A stretch of 64,000 bases of DNA from contig JACDQD010000005.1 of assembly GCA_019843655.1 (NCBI GenBank), forward strand, positions 26,546,954-26,610,953, in the 5' to 3' direction. Source of the stretch: Lethocerus indicus (taxonomy: Eukaryota; Arthropoda; Insecta; Hemiptera; Belostomatidae). Position numbers and translations under genes: made by a program. Of the stretch, positions 55,386 through 64,000 are shown in pieces (the stretch's first letter is position 1; each line of letters begins with the position of its first letter). The notes under the pieces were generated by a model. The model saw only the letters and a program-made list of their open reading frames with translations, was not told the origin of the DNA and did no database searches.

Positions 55386-55735
55386 CTCTCGCTGCTTCGG
55401 TCTTTCGCTAGACCGGTTTTCCCATACGAGAGTGACTCACAGCCATACAGACAGACACAGATACTGTAGATGGCGAGCGGCCGAAACCGGTCTAGCAACG
55501 GGCGAAACCATCGAGAGCGGATGGAAGATCGAGAAAACTACGGTATTTCAAACCCTCGCAGACCGCATAACAGAATTACGGAAGCAATTTGAAGCGCTCA
55601 GACAATTCGCAGGAAGGTTTTTTCCCAGCGGCCCACTGTCTCCGGAGGGATGGAGGGAATCAACTAAAAAAAAACCACATAAGAGGTATTCCAAACCCTA
55701 GGAGACAACATAACAGGTATTCCAAAAATATTAAT
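55386..55735 (+). repeat. Hammerhead-like repeat module, copy C (partly inverted pair)
   Basis: Plus-strand motif: CTGTAGA at 55464-55470 (core A6 changed to T), T, then GGCGAGCGGCC, GAAACCGGTC, TAGC ending 55496. A minus-oriented half, GCTAGACCGGTTTT, sits at 55407-55420. Downstream are ACGGTATTTCAAACCCTCGC near 55544 and a second partial GGTATTCCAAACCCTAGGAG near 55685. Confidence 0.75.
55598..55648 (+). repeat. Dispersed cassette, copy 1
   Basis: TTCGCAGGAAGGTTTTTTCC followed by CAGCGGCCCACTGTCTCCGG matches, in inverse orientation, 62028-62080. It is inserted in or next to repeat module C. Confidence 0.75.
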
Positions 55736-55749
55736 AATTCGATCATCGT

Positions 55750-56780
55750 GTTTGTACTCCTATTTTATTCGGACGAAACCGAACTGCAATTGATTATAGT
55801 TAACCGTCCGATAATAAATAAATGTGCAATGAAGGAGGTTTCGCGTTCGGATTCATCCGGCTGGAAAATGACCGGTATTCTGCTCAAGCTGCGTATAATC
55901 TTAGCAGCCTGCGGTCGGTCGCCTTCCTGTTGTGGTCGAGTTGGCTGAAAAACCTCTCCCAATAAGCCCTTTGGTTTTAATCGGCCGGGGGTCATAACCC
56001 TACTCTGGTGTTGTGTGTTTATCGTCGGAAAACATATAAATAAACACTATATTTAATTATTTTTGCATTTAATAAAATTCCTGGAAGACGTGTCAACTTC
56101 ACAATAAAGACTTTAAACAGGCCTTAAGTTTTTTTTTTACTTCATTTTAAAAGTGCGAATGTGCTGTACCGATATTCGCTTAAGCCGTAAGTTGATTTTC
56201 TGATGTTGGATTCAACTCGAATTAATTGAAAGATAAACATACCCGGATAGGGATAACACGAGTCATCCCGATAAACCTGTTATTAACCGATTTAATTGAA
56301 TAATAATAATCAATAATATGATTGAACCAAAATCTCTTTTAAACAAAAAGTTAAATTAACTTCTAAACATTTAGACAAAATATTACACTACTGTTTAAAG
56401 AGAGCGAAAATAACTAGTATTGACACAGTGAAACGAATTTTTATTGCAAAATTTCGAATCACTGCGAAAATTCTATACCCGGGTATTAATTTTATCCATA
56501 TCGTATTTTACAACGTTTCAAAGCTAAACCTATTCGTTTTCCATAATTAAAAGCTCGTCAAACAGAATCTAGTGCCATCCACGTAATAGGGTATATAAGA
56601 AGAAGCCATTAGAGAGACACTTTTTTGGCACAATTTGTGCCTGATTTTCGACAGTTTACGACGGTCTACTTATGTTTTACGCAACTTGTAAGACCAAAGG
56701 GATAATTTTCAATTTCTGCGAGGATTTGGAATAACGTAGTTTTCTCCCCTTTCTCAGACAGGATGTCCCCACAAGCACCC
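55750..56780. other. Intergenic stretch, mixed composition
   Basis: 55750-56010 is relatively rich in GC and has overlapping open frames on both strands without family resemblance. 56010-56780 is AT-rich. No gene or RNA is supported. Confidence 0.4.
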
Positions 56781-56890
56781 TACGTCCCAGAGTGGCTCAC
56801 CGCCGTACCGACAGACTCAGCTACTGAAGATGGCGAGCGGTCGAAACCGTTCTAGAGAAGAACGAGAGGGTGACAGAAGATCGAGATAAT
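56765..56890 (+). repeat. Hammerhead-like repeat module, copy D
   Basis: GCTA at 56820-56823, CTGAAGA at 56824-56830, TGGCGAGCGGTC, GAAACCGTTC and TAGA. It is preceded by CACAAGCACCCTAC, which also flanks copy H, and by GAGTGGCTCACCGCCGTACC, which is similar to the sequence before copy C. Confidence 0.75.
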
Positions 56891-56989
56891 TGCAATATAC
56901 TTTCTTTTCCACTCGTCAGTTTGACACTGTAGATCCGGGTGGGATTCCGGCCGTGGCGAAGGCCATATAAAAGTTACATACGTTTAAAT

Positions 56990-57335
56990 TTCGTGTGTTT
57001 CTACCTCCTCTAGACCGGTTTCGGCTGCTCGCCATCTTCAGTAGCGGTGTTAGTCACTTTTGGCACTTTGGATGTTTTTCGGGCATCCTCACTACACTGT
57101 CACTTCCCTTGTAGTGTAATGGTTTTCTGTTTGACGTGTGTCGCGTGTCTTGTTATTGTGTTACGCGACACACGACAAACAGAAATCCACCACAGTACAA
57201 GTGACAGTGACAGTGCAGTGCGGATGCCCAAGAAACATCCTTGGTCTTGCAAAAGACCAAACCAGCGAGAGGAGACAGAAATAGACGAACTCTACGGTAT
57301 TCCAACCCCTCGCAGACCACAAAACAGGTATGTTA
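56990..57335 (-). repeat. Hammerhead-like repeat module, copy E, with foldback
   Basis: The minus-strand motif is at 57045-57011 with the full core CTGAAGA-T-GGC-GAGCA-GCC-GAAACCGGTC-TAGA. It is followed on the plus strand by a long imperfect palindrome (57070-57240) and by the plus-oriented right end ACCAGCGAGAGGAGACAGAA, then ACGGTATTCCAACCCCTCGC and CCACAAAACAGGTA. It is the most complete copy in the window. Confidence 0.8.
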
Positions 57336-57399
57336 AACTTACATACCTTTATTTAGTTAACTGTATATACCTAAATACCCCATTTAGGAGAATCCGCGC

Positions 57400-57697
57400 T
57401 TGGAGAGGGATATGAGAGGGAGGGAGAAATAGTGATCATGGGGGGGGTGGCGGTATTACAGGGAGGAGGCGGTGGGAGAAACGAGTTAGAAAGTGTTCAT
57501 GACTTTTGTGTGTGTGTGTGTGTGTGTGGTTACGGGAGGGGGTGGGTGAGAGTGACAAAGCCGTGTCTGCGTGTGTACGCTGAATGACCAAGACGAGAAT
57601 TGTGGTAGGAGAGGCCAGGGGAGGTGGAGTTGAGAAACTGGTCTGAGAGGCGGGAGTGGCGGCTCAGTCCGGCTTCAGTAGTTAGACGGTCAACACG
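57400..57697 (+). promoter_or_regulatory. G-rich purine-skewed region upstream of a candidate first exon
   Basis: The plus strand is strongly G-rich (GGGGGGGTGGCGG, GGGAGGAGGCGGTGGGAG) with a (GT)n run at 57511-57528 and several CpGs. This composition is unique in the window and would fit a promoter with 5' UTR for the open frame at 57698. Confidence 0.35.
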
Positions 57698-57878
57698 ATG
57701 ACGGCCACCGGTCACCGCCACTCTTCATCCACTCCCAGTAGTCAATCGATTCTAACCAGGTGTATTAGGCTCGATAACGGTAAATACGTTGTGGTGTTGT
57801 TGATTCTCATGATGGCCGTACACAGTGTACTACCCCAAGTCAGACCCAGGCCCTTCAAGCACAATCCACAACAGCCAG
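57698..57878 (+). CDS. Candidate first coding exon of an unidentified secreted or membrane protein (partial)
   Basis: An open frame from ATG at 57698 runs 60 codons to a good splice donor (CCAG followed by GTAAAA, phase 1) at 57878. It starts polar (MTATGHRHSSSTPSSQS), then has a basic stretch and the hydrophobic segment YVVVLLILMMAVHSVLP at about residues 30-46. This resembles a signal peptide with a long n-region, or a membrane anchor. It continues QVRPRPFKHNPQQPG. No later exon is found in the window, so the rest of the gene would lie beyond 64 kb across a long intron. I do not recognise the family, and it may not be a real gene. Confidence 0.35.
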
Positions 57879-58124
57879 GTAAAAAATAGACTCTTGCAAT
57901 TAACGATTGATTTTATTTCAGAAAAAATGATCCGAAAAACGATTCTGAAGAGTCACCTTCGTGATTTTGTTTCATCCTAAACTTCTTTTATCTAGTCCTA
58001 TAATACAGGACGAAAATGCAATCCTATAAACGTATAAACGACAACTGATGTTGGTATTTACTGTCACAACAATCCAATTTACGATACACATTTGGGGGCC
58101 CGGGAGGGTTTCGAGTATTGCTGA

Positions 58125-58165
58125 TTTGGTTCTACGCTAGACCAGTTTCGGCTCCGGCGATGAGA
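58125..58165 (-). repeat. Hammerhead-like repeat module, degenerate copy F
   Basis: GCTAGACCAGTTTCGGCTCC at 58136-58155 preserves the TAGC, cleavage triplet and GAAA half of the motif on the minus strand. The CTGAAGA half is lost. Confidence 0.55.
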
Positions 58166-58524
58166 TCAAATATTGTAATTGTGTACTTCCTGGGATATTA
58201 ATTCACCCCGTAACTGTAAAAGTGATCGATTAGCGACATTAAATTAGACTAAAGGATCAATCATAGTGGCTGGCAGCTTCTACAACTGCGGGTAATTTGC
58301 CGGGCAGTTTATCTGTTCGGAATATGTAAAACAGAATCGGTGCATATGCTTAAATCAGATTTGAGATTCTGCCGCGGGTACAGAAATCGGTCGAAACACT
58401 TCTTGCTGGTCTCAATTGGTCGAAGTAAACATTTTATTATAAACAATTTACACTAAATACATTCTACCAGTTTATAAGTGATTGTATGAGAGAAAAAGTG
58501 TGATTTTTTCATTATGTTTGGTGT

Positions 58525-58630
58525 CTCCTAGGCTTTTGCCTATGGCCGTTCAAAGACGGCCAAAGTTTTTAAAGAAGACAAAAGGACCTTCTAAAGGAGC
58601 TTCAGGGCAAGACCCTTTTCAGGGACGGTG
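58525..58630. other. Run of short hairpins
   Basis: TAGGC-TTTT-GCCTA (about 58530-58543) is followed by GGCCGT-TCAAAG-ACGGCC (about 58545-58562). GGGCAAGACCC and a CCCTTTTCAGGG stem-loop lie near 58605-58624. These are perfect short stems, but nothing shows transcription. Confidence 0.4.
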
Positions 58631-58692
58631 ACCCTGGGGTGTGTTCTATTAATGCTATCTACTTGTGGGGGATGTTTAGATGTATAAGTCGG

Positions 58693-58693
<1 letters not shown>

Positions 58694-58783
<90 letters not shown>
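58694..58783 (+). repeat. (GA)n microsatellite
   Basis: Ninety bases of uninterrupted GA dinucleotides, the longest purine tract in the window. It creates long artificial open frames (SLSLSL or ERERER) on both strands. Confidence 0.98.
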
Positions 58784-58786
<3 letters not shown>

Positions 58787-59284
58787 CGAGGAAGAGAGAT
58801 GCTGATACTGGTCCTCCGGTATCTTCTACTTTCTCCTTTCTGGAGAAGACACGGCCTCGCACACATACGTCAGTCAGACGCGTCTCTCTCCTTCTTTCGC
58901 CCTTTCCTTTCTAATTATGCGTTTTTTGAGGGGCCTACATTGGGATGTTTTCTAGAAGACGAAATAAGTAAGTGTATGCTAAGAAACGGAAACTGCGACG
59001 ATGCTCAATATACCCAGGAATGGATAAATGTAGGAACTGGCGTGATTAATAAGCGAGAAAATATAAATCTATGTAAGAATTAAGAGAATAAGGTTGTATT
59101 TATTTTTAATCAGCGTGAGTGGTTTAAACGAAAAATCGTTCAGCACAAACAGAATAAACAATTTCTCTTATCAAATTAGAAATATTTATATCCTCACTGA
59201 ATTGTAGCATACAGAGACCAGTGTTTCCAATATAGCATTAGATATTTGTCCTGATACGTAAGTTGAAAAATAATAATTTCGATA

Positions 59285-59365
59285 CCGTCGAGCCAGCGAG
59301 AGGAGCCAGAAGATTGAGAAACGCACGGTATTTCAAACCTTCACCGACCACATAACAGGTATTCA
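59285..59365 (+). repeat. Repeat module, right end only (copy G)
   Basis: CCAGCGAGAGGAGCCAGAAG, then ACGGTATTTCAAACCTTCAC and CCACATAACAGGTATTC, matches the right end of modules B, C and E. The hammerhead-like part is absent. It abuts the hAT remnant. Confidence 0.75.
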
Positions 59366-59389
59366 AAAATAATTTTAATGTTTTCTAAC

Positions 59390-59761
59390 TTCAAAGATGA
59401 AATTGAAGAAAGTAAAGTTTTTATTAATAATCACTTGACCGTTCTACAGGCGCAGTTCTCAATTTATTTTTAAGATCCAGATACTTCCAAACATGAATTT
59501 ATAAGAAACCCCTCTGCCTTTGGCAAATCTGATACCATTGATTCTCCAACCGTTGAACATGAAATTTTAATAGACTCATCTCGTGATAGGCAATATAAAC
59601 AGACGCTTAAACAAAATATATTATTGCATTTTGGCTTCGTGTAAAAAAGAAATTCCGTAGTTTAGCCAAAAAACTTGGAAATGTTATTACCTTCCTCAAC
59701 ATCCTACTCGTGCGAAACGGAATTTTCTACTGTAGCTTTTTTAAAGGCAAATAAAAATTGA
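59390..59761 (+). pseudogene. Decayed hAT-superfamily transposase C-terminus
   Basis: The conceptual translation has the C-terminal hAT dimerisation pattern: FWLRVKKKFRSLAKK, then after one shift SYSCETEFSTVAFLKANKN (the family has a ...CE..FS... motif before a KS/KN run). Upstream are FKDEIE and LQAQFSIYF, then NPSAF, in the order seen in the host-like ZBED/SCAND3 group of hAT proteins. A stop codon follows IYF and at least two frameshifts separate the blocks, so it is inactive. No terminal inverted repeats were found. Confidence 0.7.
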
Positions 59762-60690
59762 CTAATATTTTAAAAGGAATTGGAAATGGCTTCCCATTTT
59801 GAAAAAAATTGTGCAGAGAAATAAGACAATTCATCGTACTAAAAATATTATTTTGTTGTATTAAATATAACGTAATATATTATTTATTAAGTAATATATT
59901 ATTTTTTCTTATATTTTATAAGCGAAATTTTTCGTATGTTTATAATCATTATTATAATTTATCAAACATATATTTTCGGTTATATTTAATATATAAGAAA
60001 GATATTTGCTATAATAAATATCTTATAAAGGAATCATATTTATTTACTCATTCTATTGTTTTGTACTGTTATAAAATTGAGGGGGAGAGAGTTTTTTTTG
60101 AAAAGATGGAGGACTATGCATAAAGTTTGGAAACGATTGAGCTAATGCAAGGTGGGCTCATCTGGGCTCGGCAAGTGTTTGGATCTGGTTTATTCCTGTC
60201 TGGCGAGCTTTCACCTTCAATTTAGAAGACCAACTTGTCTTCTAAATGGTGACCGCAGCCGTCTCTCTCAGGCCAATACCTTGGAGGGCGCCGCTTCGTC
60301 CTGCTATGGCCTATTATTATTATTATTATTCAAGAATCTCTCCGCCTAAGAGTTCGAGGGGGGATTCGCTCTTAATACTGACTGGCGACCGGTTCTTTTA
60401 CCTTTACATCTGAATTGATTTATTCCTATTAATCGTGGACGCCATTACTGAAGCTTTATATCGTGTTGGCCATATACAGGAAGGCTCTGATGAGTATATT
60501 GAAGCTGAAGGAAAGACGCGCTGCTCATTTGGTTTGGCTTTCGCGCTATTACAGAGGAGATTTGAACTCCTACTTCGCTCTTAAATTAGGATGGCTGGTG
60601 TCGACATGGACTCTGTCCATGAAACGGCATGAGCCGTTTCAGTAACCGCTATACTTCTTAGTCCGGGTTGATGAAGCAGGTAGTAGCTCC
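59762..60690. other. Unclassified sequence
   Basis: 59800-60120 is very AT-rich. 60130-60660 is GC-moderate, with a short (ATT)n run near 60312 and open frames without family resemblance. It may be dead repeat sequence; no gene is supported. Confidence 0.35.
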
Positions 60691-60762
60691 CCGACATAGC
60701 TCAGTGGGAGAAAGCAGTTCTGTAGGCCAGCCCGTTTTCATTCCAACTCGGATACATGCTAA
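60691..60762 (+). repeat. tRNA-like head, possible SINE or tRNA relic
   Basis: TAGCTCAGTGGGAGA is a near-perfect tRNA A-box/D-arm sequence. GTTTTCATTCCAAC about 35 bases later is a poor B box. CCCGA near the start can pair only briefly with TCGG near the end. An intact cloverleaf cannot be drawn. Confidence 0.35.
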
Positions 60763-61256
60763 AAACGGACAGTCATGAAATAATTGTTCCAGGCGTTTTG
60801 TTTAGCAGAAACCTTTTTCTATTTCACAGACGTTAATTTTATTAAATACTTCCGTTATATTGTAGAAACCTACTTTTTTCTAACCACAATTTTTTTTCAA
60901 CTTTTTAATCTAATGTACGGAGAGACTACGGGCGTTCTGCTGTGGAATTCCGCCGTATATACGTGCGCGTATATGAAGCTCGCGACCGAGGCGTTAAATT
61001 TCATTCCGCGTTTACAAAAAATAACGGTGGCTGCAGAATTTCCTAAGCAAGAGCTAGTGCAAGGCCGTCTCGAGACATTTGGTCAACCCGGGCCGACACT
61101 GCTGACGCCCTTGGGACATAGAAGGGTCAAGTACAGGCCAGAGTCAGTGCATTTGTATTTAAATGTATTTCAATAATTTAAATGAATTAGGGCTTATCGA
61201 AAGAGATGAAGAGGTTTAATTTATGTGAAAAATATCGAAGCCTTAAAAAAAGACAT

Positions 61257-61646
61257 CCTGCCATCTCTTGTTTTACAACTGGAAATATCGTAATTACGTT
61301 CCTAAAATGTACAAATATTATTCTAGTAATTGTCATATTTATTTACCGGCGAAGCCACAGTTTGCAGGGTCTATGCTTTGATGAAATAAGTTCGAAGCGA
61401 AAGAAAATCGCGCAGCGATAATATCACGGATTCTAGAAGTTTTTAATACTAATATCAAACGCCAGGATCTAAAAAAAAATAGAAAGTGAAACCAACTCCT
61501 TATTCTGAAAGTGGTCTTATTCTAGAGACCATACAAATTGTATCTTCGCCGGTAAACAAATATGGCCATTACTGGGAAAAGAAATAGATTGTACATTTCG
61601 GGAACGAAATCCCGAAATTTCTAGCCGTTAAAGGAGAGATGGCAGG
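61257..61646. mobile_element. MITE-like element with 100-bp imperfect terminal inverted repeats
   Basis: The left arm 61257-61354 (CCTGCCATCTC to TTTACCGGCGAAG) is inversely similar to the right arm 61544-61646 (CTTCGCCGGTAAAC to GAGATGGCAGG), with a spacer of about 190 bp. The outer 11 bases and the inner 13 are exact or nearly so; the middle is diverged. No obvious target-site duplication flanks it. It has no coding capacity. Confidence 0.75.
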
Positions 61647-62027
61647 AATTTCAGGGAAAAACAACATCAATGATCTTATCGAAAGGGCGATGCTCCGCCA
61701 ACGGCCCTGAGTAGATTAGTTTCTTTAATAATTTTACCCCATATCTGTAAACTTCGTAATTGTTATTGTAAGTTACTGTTTTAAATAAACCATCAATTCA
61801 AGATTTTCGGGTATCGGACAGGACCCAGAATTAAAAGGGGACCTTGCCAAAAGGACAGTATTAACACTACCGCTCTGTAACTCGCCGTTCTTGAAATTCT
61901 TTGTTTACCGACGACACACTCGGACAGTTATACGTCATTGAGCTCAAATTGTGTGGCACGTATACAGTTTTTCTTTCTGTCGATTCTCTCGACACGTGCG
62001 AAATGTTCGCTCTCAAGCCTGGCACGT

Positions 62028-62080
62028 CCGGAAACAGTGGATCACTGGGAAAAAAACCCTTCCTGCGAATGTAGCATATA
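62028..62080 (-). repeat. Dispersed cassette, copy 2
   Basis: The minus strand reads TTCGCAGGAAGGGTTTTTTT, then CCCAGTGATCCACTGTTTCC, matching 55598-55648. Sequence on either side is unrelated between the two copies. Confidence 0.75.
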
Positions 62081-62152
62081 TACAAGCCAATGTCTTCGCC
62101 ATAATCTGAAAATCTAAATAGTAGCCGACGATCTACAACGTCAACGTCCCAT

Positions 62153-62154
<2 letters not shown>

Positions 62155-62197
<43 letters not shown>
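62155..62197. repeat. (AT)n microsatellite
   Basis: About 20 AT units. Confidence 0.95.
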
Positions 62198-62199
<2 letters not shown>

Positions 62200-63600
62200 C
62201 ATTTTGCGGCATTTTACCGGTTGGGTAGTGTTTTTTCTTTGTTATGCACATGAGGGGGCATTATTGACATTTTTCTTGAAAATATCGATAGCGTAATTGA
62301 AAATAAAAACTGACTTATTTTTATAGCTAGCCCAGAATTAATATGTTCATTTCATGAAAACTCTACCAATTTGACAGCTTTTAATTTTTGGCAGCTTTTT
62401 TAGTTCAGAAACTCTCGAGGCAGTATTTAATAAATAAGTAAATGATTATAAGTAATTCGTTAGTAAGTATTGCGATTCCGTTGCATAATTTTCAGTCCAA
62501 GTGAATGGTCATATCCACTAACTCGCAAATGCATGTTACAAATATTTGAACAGATATGAATTCCTAAACGGAGGAGGCCGCATTATTGGAATCGTATTAT
62601 TATAATTTATTAAAACGTTTATGAAAGAAAGTTATAATTTATTATGTACGGAGGACAGTGAGGGAACGGCGGCAAGCGGCAGCGTCCTACGTCGCTTGGC
62701 AACCTTCAGCCGGCCACTATTCAGCGATAGTGGTATGTCACCTGTCACCTCTCGTTTGTAGAGTTCAAGTGACTTAACACTTTCTAATCTTAACGAAATA
62801 CAGATACTATCTGTTCTCGGGGTACAGTTAGGAGATTGAAAAAGTAAAACGACGTACTATATACACCACCAGAACAGTTCTATTTATACCACCCCCTGAG
62901 AATAACAATCAAATGTTGTTTGTAACAAAGAGCGAATTGTTTACCAATATTTTAAAGTCCACTGTTGAAGGAATTCGGGGCCCGTTGAAATTTCGCTAAC
63001 CTTCGTCACTAATGAATCGACTGGTTGACTTTTGGTTCCATTTTGGAACTAAAAATGGAATGTCGTTAATTATTATACTGCGGTGTCTCGACCGGAAAAG
63101 GAACAGAGTTTTCTCCCCTGAAAACTCCTCTCAAAACTCACTTATTTCTCCAGATAGCTGTAAATTTCTACTTTAAACTGCGAGGAAAAACTGTGAATTA
63201 TTCCCAGTCACAAATGAGAGAGTATATATATTGTGTCGTTGCGGAGGACTATACGGATGAAATTATTGGACTTGGTCAAACAAATGCATAAAGCATTTGT
63301 CTGTCACCGTTATTTCTACAAATAAATACTTTTCTTTGTCTGAAGACGCCAAATTATTATTTGTAAATGTAAAATCTTTGTGTCCGTTAAAATAAATCAT
63401 GACTCAAAGTGAGAACTCGGGTTCGTTTTAAACGTTTCATCATGCCGAACTAGATGGCGCTGTTCGGGTATAGACATTTCGTGAAAGGTCTCAACGAAGT
63501 ATTCCTAAAGATATGGTTCGTTCTACTTTTTTTTAACCGCAACGAACTTCAGACACTGTCCATCATCCTTATGCCTTTATGTCGCTCGATATATTCTGAG
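62200..63600. other. Intergenic sequence
   Basis: Mostly AT-rich. A GC-rich patch at 62640-62750 (CGGCGGCAAGCGGCAGCGTC) includes a perfect hairpin CCACTAT-TCAGCG-ATAGTGG. No gene, RNA or repeat family was identified. Confidence 0.4.
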
Positions 63601-63614
63601 CTCATTCCAGTACT

Positions 63615-63745
63615 TATGTATTTTGTATTCCGTAGATTTCGTGTTCTGTCTCCTCTCGCTGGTTTGATCTTTTCATAGGCCGGTTTCGTCTGCTCGCCAT
63701 CTTCAGAAGCAGTGTGATTCACTTTGGATGCTCCACAAGCACCCT
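63615..63745 (-). repeat. Hammerhead-like repeat module, copy H
   Basis: The minus-strand motif at 63710-63676 reads GCTT, CTGAAGA, T, GGCGAGCAGAC, GAAACCGGCC, TA. Next come CCAGCGAGAGGAGACAGAAC and TCTACGGAATAC. The GTC cleavage triplet has become GCC. CCACAAGCACCCTACC adjoins it, as beside copy D. Confidence 0.75.
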
Positions 63746-64000
63746 ACCTTTCTTTTGTATATTTCTTATGCACCCTATATTTCTTATGTATGATTTTTTT
63801 TACAAATTTCTTCTCAACTTTCCAATATGGGCGCCGACTGCTTCGCCATTTTTTATATAGTATGGACCCTTTGACTTCAAGTAAACTGAAACTGTAATAA
63901 TTTTCCGGCTGAGTCGACAGATTCCTGTCTGCCCTTGGTTTGTCGCCCTGGCATGAATCACGGGTCTCGAAATACAATCGCGTACAGACAAGGTCCTAGT

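Noticed and set aside
58611..58626. Sequence GACCCTTTTCAGGGAC resembles the histone mRNA 3' stem-loop
   Set aside because: The second base pair is A-A instead of G-C, and no histone reading frame lies upstream on either strand.
58591..58914. Open frames of about 90 codons on both strands across the GA tract
   Set aside because: They consist mainly of SLSL or ERER runs created by the (GA)n microsatellite.
59809..60123. 104-codon open frame, very rich in Ile, Tyr and Phe
   Set aside because: The sequence is extremely AT-rich and the product has no domain or family pattern; it fits a chance frame.
60691..60762. A functional tRNA gene
   Set aside because: The A box is good, but the B box is poor and acceptor and T stems cannot be formed.
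60784..61176. 130-codon open frame ending in a Pro-rich stretch
   Set aside because: No family resemblance, no splice context and no conserved motif; it overlaps repeat-like sequence.

Overview
This is a 64 kb piece of an AT-rich eukaryotic nuclear genome, almost certainly an insect: single-copy animal genes, short exons with GT-AG introns, many (AT)n microsatellites, and a jouberin (AHI1) without the vertebrate SH3 domain. I cannot fix the order from sequence alone. No viral, bacterial or CRISPR features were seen.

The left 51.5 kb is a compact array of conserved housekeeping genes. In order: DIS3L2 (minus, 3' end off the window) with an intronless mitoribosomal mL42 gene inside one of its introns; mL39/MRPL39 (plus); the H2A deubiquitinase calypso/BAP1 (plus); KXD1 (minus); alanine aminotransferase (minus); the PAPS transporter SLC35B3/PAPST2 (minus); AHI1 (minus); the sulfhydryl oxidase ALR/GFER (plus); a CCDC32-like gene (plus); and sepiapterin reductase (plus). 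Splice sites were placed by hand, and phase was checked to be consistent across every intron except one frameshifted exon in calypso. Adjacent genes share themes (two mitoribosomal proteins plus ALR in mitochondria, AHI1 at the cilium base, CCDC32 and KXD1 in membrane traffic) but do not form a pathway cluster. DIS3L2/MRPL39 and AHI1/ALR are head-to-head pairs.

The right 11-12 kb (about 52.9-64 kb) is different. It is locally richer in GC, has no conserved gene, and is packed with degenerate repeats. The most striking is a recurring module carrying a motif whose layout matches a hammerhead ribozyme (GCTA-CTGAAGA-stem-GAAA-CCGGTC-TAGC). It occurs in both orientations at least seven times, with nested inverted repeats, a 70-bp tandem array and a perfect-stem foldback. 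A decayed hAT transposase fragment, a 100-bp-arm inverted repeat and tRNA-like sequences are also present. One possible first exon with a hydrophobic signal segment lies at 57.7 kb.

The main points for a second look are the hammerhead-like repeat family, a possible dicistronic CCDC32-SPR transcript with an ATGA stop/start overlap, the mL42 gene nested in DIS3L2, 61-residue tandem repeats in the DIS3L2 N-terminus, a dead duplicate of a DIS3L2 exon inside an MRPL39 intron, and an apparent frameshift in calypso.
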